Shown here piece by piece: positions 17,297 to 24,899 of a stretch of 64,000 nucleotides of DNA; the first letter of the stretch is position 1; each line of letters starts with the position of its first letter. The notes under the pieces are model-generated. The model was not told where the DNA came from. It saw only the letters and a list, made by a program, of their open reading frames with translations, and searched no databases. This DNA is from a bacterium. Its GTDB lineage: Bacteria > Electryoneota > Electryoneia > Electryoneales > Electryoneaceae. The translations under genes were made by a program, and so were the position numbers. The stretch lies in assembly GCA_020444425.1 (NCBI GenBank), contig JAHLLB010000009.1:47254-111253 (forward strand). Reading direction: 5' to 3'.

Positions 17297-18784
17297 CTAA
17301 CGGTATTGCTTCGCTTTTTCGTTGCGTTGTTGTTGTTCTTCTTCCAGCTTAACCAGTTCATTGCGTGGTAGCCGGATACGGAATGTCGATCCCTGCCCCG
17401 GTTCGGTGTCGACCTCGATGGTGCCACGGTGTTCCTGTACGATCTTACGGGTTGTCAACAACCCGAGGCCCGTCCCTTCCCCACCCTTGGTGGTGAAGAA
17501 GGTGGTAAACACGCGGCGTTTGACATCCGCATCCATCCCGATCCCGTTGTCCTTTACTTCGAAGACGAGCTCGCCGTCCCGGTCGAACGCTGACATGGTG
17601 ACCACTCCACCGCCGCCTTCGCGGACGGATGCGGCGTCGATGCCGTTGCTCAGCAGGTTGGTAAGGCATGCTTCGATCCCCTCCCGGTCGAGGGATGCAG
17701 GTTCGGGCAGCGGAGTTTTGCCGTGTTCCAGTTTAACACCCTGCCGTTTCGCCGCGTCAACGTACAGTTCGATGACTTCATCGATGATGTCACCGGGGTT
17801 GAGCGGCACCAGCGCGGGCACCCGTCCCTTTGCGAACGAGAGGAAGTCACGCACCATCGACGTGGTCTTCTCAAAGTTGCGTTGCAACATGTCCCAGCCG
17901 CGTTCAAGCCGGGCTTCGTCGCCCTTCTTGAGGCCGCTGTCGACCATGTACATCCCGCCCTCGAGGCCCATCAGCAGGTTCTTGATGGTGTGCGCGAGAC
18001 CTGCGACCGTTTGTCCCACCGCGACCAGCCGTTCGTTGTCGAGTACTTCTTTCTCGAGACGATGCAGCTCGGTGACGTCGGTGGAAATCTCGATGACGCG
18101 ATCGACGCCGTCCGGTCCCCACGAGAGTGGCGACACGGTGACGACATAGCGTGTCAGCTCGCCGTCGTGCGTCACTCCTTCCTGCGTCGAACTGTGTTCT
18201 TTGCCGTCCTTGAAGGTTTGCATCGCCGGGCAGTCGGTGCAGGGAATGTTGCGGCCCTTGTACACCTTGTAGCATGACGCGCCGTCGGCACGGCCGAAGG
18301 TGCGTTCGAGCTTGCCGTTGGCATGGACGATGTTCAGATCACGGTCGAGGATCGAGATGTAGCAGGGAACGTGCTCAAACAACCGGTCGAATTCACGTTT
18401 CCAGCGCTTGGTTTCTGTCAGCTTGCTGGCGAGGATCAGCACGTGATCCGGCTTGCCGCCCTTCTCCAGCGCGATCGGTTTGTAGTAGACGGATACCTGA
18501 ATGTCGCGGCCATGCCGGTCGACGAGAATTTCGTCGGACACGCGAACCTGATTTTCGGTCAGGCACAGGTCCGCCTCACACGACAGACAGGGCTGATAGG
18601 TCTGCTTCAGGGCTTCGTGGCAGATCCGTCCCCGGAACACTCCGAACACGTCCTCGAACCGCTTGTTGACGGCCCGGACACGTTTGTCCGGGCCGATCAA
18701 CGCAGCGCCCATTGGCAGCTCGTCAAACAGCGATTCGCTGAGGAACGCCTGCATGGCGGCATCTTTTGTGCCTGCCGCACTCAT
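17297..18784 (-). CDS. PAS-domain sensor histidine kinase with Cys-rich PAS domains
   Basis: About 495 residues with no transmembrane segment, so probably cytosolic. The first PAS domain contains Cys in the order C-x10-CLSC-x4-C. The second holds CYKVYKGRNIPCTDCP. Such Cys sets could bind a metal, haem or Fe-S centre, or sense redox state. The HisKA box is LAHTIKNLLMGLEGG (His near 265), followed by a HATPase domain with N (LLSNGIDAA), G1 (VKDNGIGMD) and G2 (GTGLGLLTTRKI) boxes. The ATG at 18784 forms an ATGA overlap with the stop of the cytochrome gene; an ATG six bases earlier is also possible. Its place in the operon suggests it monitors the redox complex. Confidence 0.92.
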   Translation of the reverse strand: MSAAGTKDAAMQAFLSESLFDELPMGAALIGPDKRVRAVNKRFEDVFGVFRGRICHEALKQTYQPCLSCEADLCLTENQVRVSDEILVDRHGRDIQVSVYYKPIALEKGGKPDHVLILASKLTETKRWKREFDRLFEHVPCYISILDRDLNIVHANGKLERTFGRADGASCYKVYKGRNIPCTDCPAMQTFKDGKEHSSTQEGVTHDGELTRYVVTVSPLSWGPDGVDRVIEISTDVTELHRLEKEVLDNERLVAVGQTVAGLAHTIKNLLMGLEGGMYMVDSGLKKGDEARLERGWDMLQRNFEKTTSMVRDFLSFAKGRVPALVPLNPGDIIDEVIELYVDAAKRQGVKLEHGKTPLPEPASLDREGIEACLTNLLSNGIDAASVREGGGGVVTMSAFDRDGELVFEVKDNGIGMDADVKRRVFTTFFTTKGGEGTGLGLLTTRKIVQEHRGTIEVDTEPGQGSTFRIRLPRNELVKLEEEQQQRNEKAKQYR

Positions 18785-20667
18785 TCCCATGAATCTCCGC
18801 TGGTATTGGGTACAATCACCTTGCCCGACGTCGGATACTCATCGGGTCCGACATCCGCCAGGGTTCGATGTTCGTGGTGACAGAATCCACACTGCTGGAA
18901 GTCTTCGATGCCCCACTCATCCGCGATCTGGTGATGGCAGTCGAGGCAGATGCCGTGCAACGCGTCTGCGTACGACGGTGCCATGTACTGATTCACCGGA
19001 TGCTCGAAAGACGGTGCTCCGCCTTCCACCTGTTCCGGAATCAGGTCGTGGTGGCATTCGACACACTTGATCGCCGTACTTGCCTGGCGAATCTCCCCCC
19101 TGGGATGGCATTGTCCGCAGGACAAGTTCGCTCCATTTGGATCTGAATGCCAACTGTGCCGGAAGGCATCGGTTGCGCTGTACATATCCTGGTGGCAACT
19201 GGAGCACTCAGTGTTCCGGTCGCCGGGCATGTTCATGTGGTGGCAGGTCACGCAACCGTTGTACATGTCCTCCGCCATCTCGGCGTGAACGGCATGGGTA
19301 AACGGAACGCCGAACGCATCCCGGTTCCCGTCAACCCACAGTGTGTCGCCACCACGTGCGGCGTACGCCGGTGTCGGCTCGACACCCTTACTGCGCACCG
19401 ATTCACCGGACAGCAGCATGAAGCCAAGGCCTACGGCCAGCACGAACGACAACGAAAAACGTGTCCGGTCGGCGAAGGACGGTGTCCCCAGCCAGGTGCG
19501 GGTGAGGTTGTCGAACATCGGCTTCGTCTTCGGATCTTCCTCCGCGTCATGCGGGGTCGACTCGAGAATGTGGAAGTGTTCGACGAGCCACAGGAAGACC
19601 AGAGCGGCCACCGAAACCACGCCGAAGCTGATCGCAAATTCGGTCCACGACGGCAGGTAGGCTTCGATCCCGCGGCCGGTGTGCATCACGCCGCCAGTGT
19701 TGATGCGGTTGACGACGACACCCAGCACGCCGAGGAACGCCACCAGCCACAGCGCGCCATCCTTGCGGCGGACAGCTTTGACCGTCGTCAGCATCCCCGG
19801 AATCGCCAGCAAACCGATTTCCACCCAGAACGCGATCGCGCGCCAGTCGGTGGAGAATGCGTGGTGGATCTGACCGCGCACGATCAGGTCGCCGAAGCGG
19901 ACGCCGAGGTACGCGAGAATGATCCACGGCGTCGCGCGGTTCAATTTGGCGAGCATGTCGCGGTGGCTGTGACGGCGGTAGATCCAGCTGGTCGTGTGCC
20001 CTTCGAACGTGATCATGAAAAGGCCGAGCGCCATCGCCGAGATGAAGAACATGATCGGCAGGATCGGGCTGTACCACAGCGGGTGGACACGGTATGGCAT
20101 GATCGTGAACAGCGTGCCGAGGCTGGACTGATGCAGCGTCGACAGGCTGATGCCCGCGATGACCAGCGGAATGCGGAATTTGGTCAACGTGTCGTGGATC
20201 TTCTTCCAGCGGCTCTGGCCCTCGAGCGGGACGGGAAGGAATTCCAGCGTCAACACACTGAGGTACAGCATCACGCACCAGCCAACTTCGAACAGCGGGC
20301 TGTGCGGGTTCCAGAAGACGATCATGTGCCAGATGTTCCACGGCAGGCCGAGGTCGACCATCAGGCCCAGCACCACGGCAATGTATCCGAGGAACGCGGT
20401 CAGCACGGCCGGGCGCACGATCGGGTAGAATTCCTTCAACTGGAAAATGTAGACGACGGCGGTAAGCACAAACCCACCGGCGGCGAGGGCGACACCGCTC
20501 ATCACGTCGAACCCGATCCAGAATCCCCACGGGACGCCGTCCGATAAATTCGTCGTCGCGCCGAGCCCGAAGGTGAAGCGCGTGATCGCGACGGCGAGCG
20601 CGAGTCCGGTGATCGCCCAGAGGATGCTCTTCAGGACACGTGCTCTGTCCAGGCGAATGTCAGCCAT
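18781..20667 (-). CDS. NrfD/HmcC-type membrane subunit fused to a six-haem cytochrome c
   Basis: A 628-residue fusion. Residues 1 to about 400 are an NrfD/HybB-like quinone-interacting protein with about ten transmembrane helices, starting with the typical VPWGFWIGFDVMSGVALAAGGF. After a short hydrophobic segment near 430, the C-terminal 180 residues form a periplasmic multihaem cytochrome with six CxxCH motifs (CVTCH, CSSCH, CGQCH, CVECH, CLDCH, CGFCH). In the Hmc complex of sulfate reducers the cytochrome (HmcA) and the NrfD-like subunit (HmcC) are separate proteins. Here they are one chain. It overlaps the ferredoxin gene by eight bases. The expected role is electron transfer between periplasmic donors or acceptors and the quinone pool or cytoplasmic Fe-S subunit. 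Confidence 0.9.
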   Translation of the reverse strand: MADIRLDRARVLKSILWAITGLALAVAITRFTFGLGATTNLSDGVPWGFWIGFDVMSGVALAAGGFVLTAVVYIFQLKEFYPIVRPAVLTAFLGYIAVVLGLMVDLGLPWNIWHMIVFWNPHSPLFEVGWCVMLYLSVLTLEFLPVPLEGQSRWKKIHDTLTKFRIPLVIAGISLSTLHQSSLGTLFTIMPYRVHPLWYSPILPIMFFISAMALGLFMITFEGHTTSWIYRRHSHRDMLAKLNRATPWIILAYLGVRFGDLIVRGQIHHAFSTDWRAIAFWVEIGLLAIPGMLTTVKAVRRKDGALWLVAFLGVLGVVVNRINTGGVMHTGRGIEAYLPSWTEFAISFGVVSVAALVFLWLVEHFHILESTPHDAEEDPKTKPMFDNLTRTWLGTPSFADRTRFSLSFVLAVGLGFMLLSGESVRSKGVEPTPAYAARGGDTLWVDGNRDAFGVPFTHAVHAEMAEDMYNGCVTCHHMNMPGDRNTECSSCHQDMYSATDAFRHSWHSDPNGANLSCGQCHPRGEIRQASTAIKCVECHHDLIPEQVEGGAPSFEHPVNQYMAPSYADALHGICLDCHHQIADEWGIEDFQQCGFCHHEHRTLADVGPDEYPTSGKVIVPNTSGDSWE

Positions 20668-21478
20668 TGCTCTTGCCCTCCGGGTGGTGGTTCGCGGATA
20701 CGTCTTTGTGCTGCTGGTTCTTCATTCGGCGCTTGATGATCCAATACACACCGGTCATCGTGCCGGCCATCCCGACGAATACCGGCGGCACCGCACCCAT
20801 TGCGGTCTTGGTCCGTGCGGGCAGTGTCTCATCGCTCAACTTGCTGCCGTAGGACAGGAAGCTGAGGTCGGTGTCCGAGATGTAGAGAACGCTTGTCCCG
20901 CCGATTTCATGCTCGCCCCAGACGTGCTGGATGTAGCGGTTGGGGTATTTCTCAAGCCGTTTGTGCGCGACCTTGAGCAGTTCCTCGCGGGTGCCGAAGA
21001 TCGTCGCGCCGGTCGGGCATGCGTTGGTGCAGGCCGGTTTTTCACCGGCTTTCAGGTGATCGTTGCAGAGGATACACTTGCGGACATAGGGAACGCTCTG
21101 GTCCCAGTCGTACCGCGGCACACCGTACGGGCAGGCCATCATGCAGTAGCGGCAGCCCATGCACTTGTCGCCATCGTAGACGACCGCGCCGGTTTCCGGA
21201 TCTTTCCGCAACGCACCCACCGGACAAACCGACGCGCAGGCCGGTTCATCGCAGTGTCGGCATTGCTTGCGGATAAATGCCGGGTCGCCGTTGGGCAGCT
21301 CTTTTTCAACGATCGACGTCCAGTTTCGGGCGGACAGCCCGTCATCCAGCGACCAGCGCCGGGGAACGTCGGCTTCGAGATGGTTACGCCGTTTGCAGGC
21401 GGCCACGCATTCGCGGCAGCCGATGCACTTGGTCGTGTCCGTGAGGATGCCGACGCCGTTTTCAACATGCACGCTCAT
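20660..21478 (-). CDS. Four-cluster ferredoxin subunit (HmcB/HybA/DsrO-like)
   Basis: A 272-residue iron-sulfur protein with Cys groups for four [4Fe-4S] clusters: CIGCRECVAAC, CRHCDEPACASVCP, CMGCRYCMMACP, and CILCNDHLKAGEKPACTNACP. A C-terminal transmembrane helix (VPPVFVGMAGTMTGVYWII) anchors it, as in HybA and HmcB. No Tat signal is visible at the N terminus (MSVHVENGVGILTDTTKC), unlike periplasmic HybA, so it may face the cytoplasm. It overlaps both neighbours: ATGA with the NarI-like gene and eight bases with the NrfD-cytochrome gene. That is strong evidence for a single complex. Confidence 0.9.
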   Translation of the reverse strand: MSVHVENGVGILTDTTKCIGCRECVAACKRRNHLEADVPRRWSLDDGLSARNWTSIVEKELPNGDPAFIRKQCRHCDEPACASVCPVGALRKDPETGAVVYDGDKCMGCRYCMMACPYGVPRYDWDQSVPYVRKCILCNDHLKAGEKPACTNACPTGATIFGTREELLKVAHKRLEKYPNRYIQHVWGEHEIGGTSVLYISDTDLSFLSYGSKLSDETLPARTKTAMGAVPPVFVGMAGTMTGVYWIIKRRMKNQQHKDVSANHHPEGKSNG

Positions 21479-22194
21479 GCCGGGATCTCCTCTCGCATTT
21501 TTTCACGTCCCAGGGTGGCCATCACCTTGTCGCCGGCACCCTTCGGGAATTTCCACGCCGCAGCGGCGATGTACCGGCCCAGCGGGAACAGGGCGACGTG
21601 GGCGATCTTGGTAAACGGGATCAAGACCAGAATCAGCACCGCGCTCAAGGCGTGCAGCATCATCATCCACTGGTACACATTCGCGGCGAGGACGACATTC
21701 GTCATGAAGATTCCGGTAATGAACGGCACCAGCAGCAGGCTGACGAAGAAGTAGTCCGGCCCGCGCGAGATGTGGCGGGATGCGTCGTTCAGCGCCCGCG
21801 CCAGCAGCAGGTAGATTCCGCCGCCGATGGTGGTCAGTGTCAGGATGTGCGCCAGTGTCTGCGGCATCCAGAATCCCCACGACAGCCCGGTGTTCTTGTC
21901 CCACAGGATGACGTGGGAGGAGTAGAACAGCGGCACGAGGATCAGGCCGGCGTGAAACAAGATCGAAACGAGGCTGTACATCGTGCGGTGTTTCGGAATG
22001 TGTTTCACTGGCACAAACCAGCTGACAGTGGTGCGGAACAGATCGCCCCAGGGCACATTCCGCTCGCCCGCGCGGCGCAACATCATGTAGATGTCGCTCA
22101 CCGACAGCAGCAGTACCCGCACCAGCCCGAACAGGCAGATGGCGAATGCGAGGCGGAACAGCGGCCCAGTCGTAAACTCGATCAGGGCATCCAC
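21475..22194 (-). CDS. NarI/DsrM/HmcE-like dihaem cytochrome b membrane subunit
   Basis: A 239-residue protein with five to six hydrophobic helices resembling the nitrate reductase gamma superfamily. Candidate haem-ligating His residues are in SILFHAGLILVP, LAHILTLTT and MMLHALSAVLILVL. It would pass electrons between the quinone pool and the HdrD-like protein encoded upstream, as in Dsr, Tmc and Hmc complexes. The ATG overlaps nothing upstream: a 169-base gap with a heptamer array separates it from the HdrD-like gene. It is tightly coupled downstream to the ferredoxin gene. Confidence 0.86.
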   Translation of the reverse strand: MDALIEFTTGPLFRLAFAICLFGLVRVLLLSVSDIYMMLRRAGERNVPWGDLFRTTVSWFVPVKHIPKHRTMYSLVSILFHAGLILVPLFYSSHVILWDKNTGLSWGFWMPQTLAHILTLTTIGGGIYLLLARALNDASRHISRGPDYFFVSLLLVPFITGIFMTNVVLAANVYQWMMMLHALSAVLILVLIPFTKIAHVALFPLGRYIAAAAWKFPKGAGDKVMATLGREKMREEIPA

Positions 22195-22219
22195 GTTTTT
22201 CCTCCAGATCTATGTTTTG

Positions 22220-22261
22220 CAGTTATCAGTTATCAGTTATCAGTTGTCAGTTGTCTGTTGT
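22220..22261. repeat. Heptamer array (CAGTTAT/CAGTTGT) inside the hmc-like operon
   Basis: It has three CAGTTAT units, two CAGTTGT and one CTGTTGT. An inverted, degenerate counterpart (CTGATAACTGACCACTGAG) lies at 22329-22347, so the RNA could fold. The array sits between two genes whose products should act in one complex. Confidence 0.9.
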
Positions 22262-22363
22262 CAGGCCGGTTCATCAGGTGCCGCTATCAGGGATTGCATT
22301 GACCGATGCTTTGTTTGCGTGTCTTTGCACTGATAACTGACCACTGAGAACTGAGCACCGACG

Positions 22364-23869
22364 TCACGCCTTCGCTTCCTCGGGTGGCTTGAAATCCTCT
22401 TCGCCTCCCCCCATCCAGTCGAAGTCGTCCTCTTCCGGCTCACGCCACGCGACTCCGTCCGGCGACAACACCAGCGCCTTGTAGATCAGGTCATGCAACC
22501 CGACCAGCTCCACCGGCATTTCGTTGTCCTCGAGCAGTTCACGAATCTGCTTTTTGCAGTTTGCACACGGGGCAATCACGATCTTCGCACCGGTCTTGTC
22601 GATCTGCTCAGCCTTCTTGCGGCCGCCGATGGTGGTGCGCCACGGACGGATCTCGTCAATGGACACCGTCCCGCCACCCCCACCACAGCAGTAGTTGTCA
22701 CGGCCCTTGGGGGTCATTTCAACGAAGTCCGGGATGAACTCCCTGATGATCTCGCGGGGTTGTTCCACAACCCAGCCCGGGCGGGCGATGTTGCATGGAT
22801 CATGGTAGGTGACCTTCTCCGTGACGATCGTCTTGTCGAAGGTCAGCTTGCCGGCTTTCATCGCATCGTGGGTGTACTCAAGGATGTTGACCACCGGCAT
22901 GTGGCAGATCTTGCTGAAGTTGTTGAGGAAGAACTTCGCCGACCGGCTCGCGTGCCCGCACTCACCAACGAGGATCTTCGTGCAGCCAAGACGTTTCGCT
23001 TCCGCCTCAATATTGTTGACCAACTTCTCAAGCACCTGATCGCTGTAGAACAGACCATAGTTGATCGCGTCGTAGTTCTTTGTGCCGATGGTCCATGACC
23101 CGCCGGTCGCGTGCATCACGCAGGCGATGCCCATCAACGTTTCCGCTTCCATCATGTAGTCAGACACCGGAGCGACGAAGAGGTATTCCGCGCCTTCCTG
23201 ATCGACCGGGAATTTCACCGGCGCGTTTTTCGTGCCCTCCATTTCCTCTTCCATGAACTCGAGGCTGTCGAGCAACGCGGGCAACGGGATTGCGGAAGTG
23301 TTGTGCGTGTCGCCGCTGATCTGTTCCCGTGTGGACACCACCAATGCGCGGGGCACAATGCCGATCTCCGCCAGGATCCAGCGGCCGAGGTGCGTCACCA
23401 GGCCGTGGTCGATGCCCATCGGGCAGGCGTTGGTGCAACGACGGCAGGCGGTGCAATCGTAGTAGGATCCGGCCATCTCCTCGATAATCTCGTCGGTGAT
23501 GCCGATGTCGCCGGTGATGCGCGCGCGGATCCGTCCACCGAGTGTGAAGTGCCGGCGGTAGATGTCCAACAGCATGCTGCTGCGGTAGCACGGTACGTGT
23601 TCCGGCTTCCCCGTCACTTCGTAAATCGGGCAGCTCACCGCGCAGCGTGCGCACTTTGCGGTGACGCGCGAGAAATGATCGAGCGCGAATCCGTAGTTCG
23701 TGTGCTTCAGGATCGCGGCCATCGCGCGAAGGAATTTTTCCGGACGGTCTTCGGTTTCAACGCCGTTTTCGACGTGATAGCGAACCGGTAGTTTCTGAGC
23801 CTTGACCACCTCGTCCTTCTTCGGGATGGCGTACGCTTTTTCCAATCGTTCCGGTGTGATGCTGTTCAT
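22364..23869 (-). CDS. HdrD/HmcF/DsrK-like iron-sulfur oxidoreductase
   Basis: A 501-residue cytosolic-type Fe-S protein. Two N-terminal cluster motifs (CARCAVSCPIYEVTGKPEHVPC and CTACRRCTNACP) are followed by two CCG domains. Their cysteines are seen in GECGHA, HDPCN, NYCCGGGGG and APCANCKK. This is the catalytic-subunit architecture of heterodisulfide reductase HdrD and of HmcF, TmcB and DsrK. In those complexes it exchanges electrons with a thiol/disulfide or other cytoplasmic partner. The C terminus is acidic. It starts 16 bases before the NifX-like gene ends and leads the structural genes of the redox complex. The physiological partner is unknown. Confidence 0.9.
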   Translation of the reverse strand: MNSITPERLEKAYAIPKKDEVVKAQKLPVRYHVENGVETEDRPEKFLRAMAAILKHTNYGFALDHFSRVTAKCARCAVSCPIYEVTGKPEHVPCYRSSMLLDIYRRHFTLGGRIRARITGDIGITDEIIEEMAGSYYDCTACRRCTNACPMGIDHGLVTHLGRWILAEIGIVPRALVVSTREQISGDTHNTSAIPLPALLDSLEFMEEEMEGTKNAPVKFPVDQEGAEYLFVAPVSDYMMEAETLMGIACVMHATGGSWTIGTKNYDAINYGLFYSDQVLEKLVNNIEAEAKRLGCTKILVGECGHASRSAKFFLNNFSKICHMPVVNILEYTHDAMKAGKLTFDKTIVTEKVTYHDPCNIARPGWVVEQPREIIREFIPDFVEMTPKGRDNYCCGGGGGTVSIDEIRPWRTTIGGRKKAEQIDKTGAKIVIAPCANCKKQIRELLEDNEMPVELVGLHDLIYKALVLSPDGVAWREPEEDDFDWMGGGEEDFKPPEEAKA

Positions 23870-23885
23870 GGCGTTTCCTGTGGGT

Positions 23886-24695
23886 TCACGGCTGCCGTTG
23901 TATGTCGGTCCCGTGTTTCACGGTTGTGTTCAGTTCCGGATGGCCGTTGATGCGGCCTTTCAGCGGCGGCAGGTGCAGACCCGCCATGCTCGCCGGTTGA
24001 AATGCGGACGGGTCGAGCAATTCGATACCGTACGCAGCGCAATACTTGACAGCAGCATTCAATGGCGGATGCACGTACAGGCGGCAGTGATAGCCGGTCG
24101 AGGTGATGCGGTGGAATTCACCGATTTCCTCGTCCACCCGCCACGCATGCGCGCCGCAGCAGATCGCCGCTCGTACCGGTTTGCCGCAGGTCGGGCACAT
24201 CCGTTCGGCAATGAGATCCATCGGCGACAGGTTCGGACCATCGACCCGGTTGACCGTCCAGCCAAGTGACTGCAACAGGTCGCTGGTCCACGCGACCGCG
24301 TCCGCAGCGACCGGACCGGACATCGGGATGTCGCTGTCTTCGTCCGTCACTCCGCCCAGACGCCCTGCGAGATAGCCAAAGAGCACGTCCACCGCAGTGC
24401 CGCTGACACCGTGGATGACGTCGATATCTTCCGCTCGCAGCAGCCGGCGCGTCGCCTTCTTGATGCCATTTGCGAGCACGATGGTCACACCCAATTCACG
24501 CATCATGCGGATACGGGCGACCTCATCCTCGCCGTCCGGGGCGATTTCGCGGCACTCGTGAATGCCCTCGGACGACACATCCCAAATGCGGAACCGTCCC
24601 GCCGCTTCGAACAGCGGCGCGACTTCCTCGACGAAACACGGCACGGCGATGCGTGCGTTTTCCGTATTGAGTGTCCACGTGAAGGGTGTGTTCAC
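23886..24695 (-). CDS. NifX/NifB-like (dinitrogenase FeMo-cofactor) domain protein
   Basis: A 269-residue protein. The N-terminal 115 residues match the MTH1175/NifX fold (ARIAVPCFVEEVAPLFEAAGRFRIWDV, then VTIVLANGIKKATRRLL). A middle part contains a zinc-type Cys set (CPTCGKPVRAAICCGAH), and the remainder is unlike anything I recognise. NifX-like proteins often occur beside redox and metal-cluster operons. The GTG at 24695 is chosen because a GGGAA site precedes it and because the earlier possible starts lie inside or upstream of the sigma-54 promoter. It is the first gene of the Hmc-like operon. A role in metal-cofactor handling or as a regulator is inference. Confidence 0.75.
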   Translation of the reverse strand: MNTPFTWTLNTENARIAVPCFVEEVAPLFEAAGRFRIWDVSSEGIHECREIAPDGEDEVARIRMMRELGVTIVLANGIKKATRRLLRAEDIDVIHGVSGTAVDVLFGYLAGRLGGVTDEDSDIPMSGPVAADAVAWTSDLLQSLGWTVNRVDGPNLSPMDLIAERMCPTCGKPVRAAICCGAHAWRVDEEIGEFHRITSTGYHCRLYVHPPLNAAVKYCAAYGIELLDPSAFQPASMAGLHLPPLKGRINGHPELNTTVKHGTDIQRQP

Positions 24696-24735
24696 GAAAT
24701 TTCCCAAAGTTGTTCGCTTCTTGTCACAGTACACT

Positions 24736-24751
24736 AGCCAACTTTGTGCCA
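24736..24751 (-). promoter_or_regulatory. Sigma-54 (RpoN) promoter of the hmc-like operon
   Basis: The leftward strand reads TGGCACAAAGTTGGCT, which keeps the -24 GG and -12 GC at the exact spacing of the consensus TGGCAC-N5-TTGC. The start site would fall near 24725, about 30 bases before the GTG at 24695. The gene immediately upstream encodes a sigma-54 activator. Confidence 0.8.
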
Positions 24752-24824
24752 AATGGTGCAAATAAGTTTAAACGCAATAGAATCATAGAGTTAGTTGAAT
24801 CCAGCCGTTTGTTGCTGTTGCAGC

Positions 24825-24890
24825 TGTTGCAACGATTTCGCCGGAAAAGTGTTGCAAAGCAAGACATGAGCAATGGCAACTGTTGCAACA
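24825..24890. promoter_or_regulatory. Three TGTTGCAAC dyads, candidate activator-binding sites
   Basis: TGTTGCAACG lies at 24825-24834, TGTTGCAAA at 24850-24858 and the perfect palindrome TGTTGCAACA at 24881-24890. They lie about 75-155 bases upstream of the sigma-54 promoter, the usual place for enhancer-type sites. Similar sequences recur near 26648-26682. Confidence 0.65.
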
Positions 24891-24899
24891 CTGATGCGG

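Noticed and set aside
19147..20547. 466-residue open frame on the plus strand, opposite the NrfD-cytochrome gene
   Set aside because: The antisense strand has clear membrane helices and six CxxCH motifs; the plus frame is a composition artefact.
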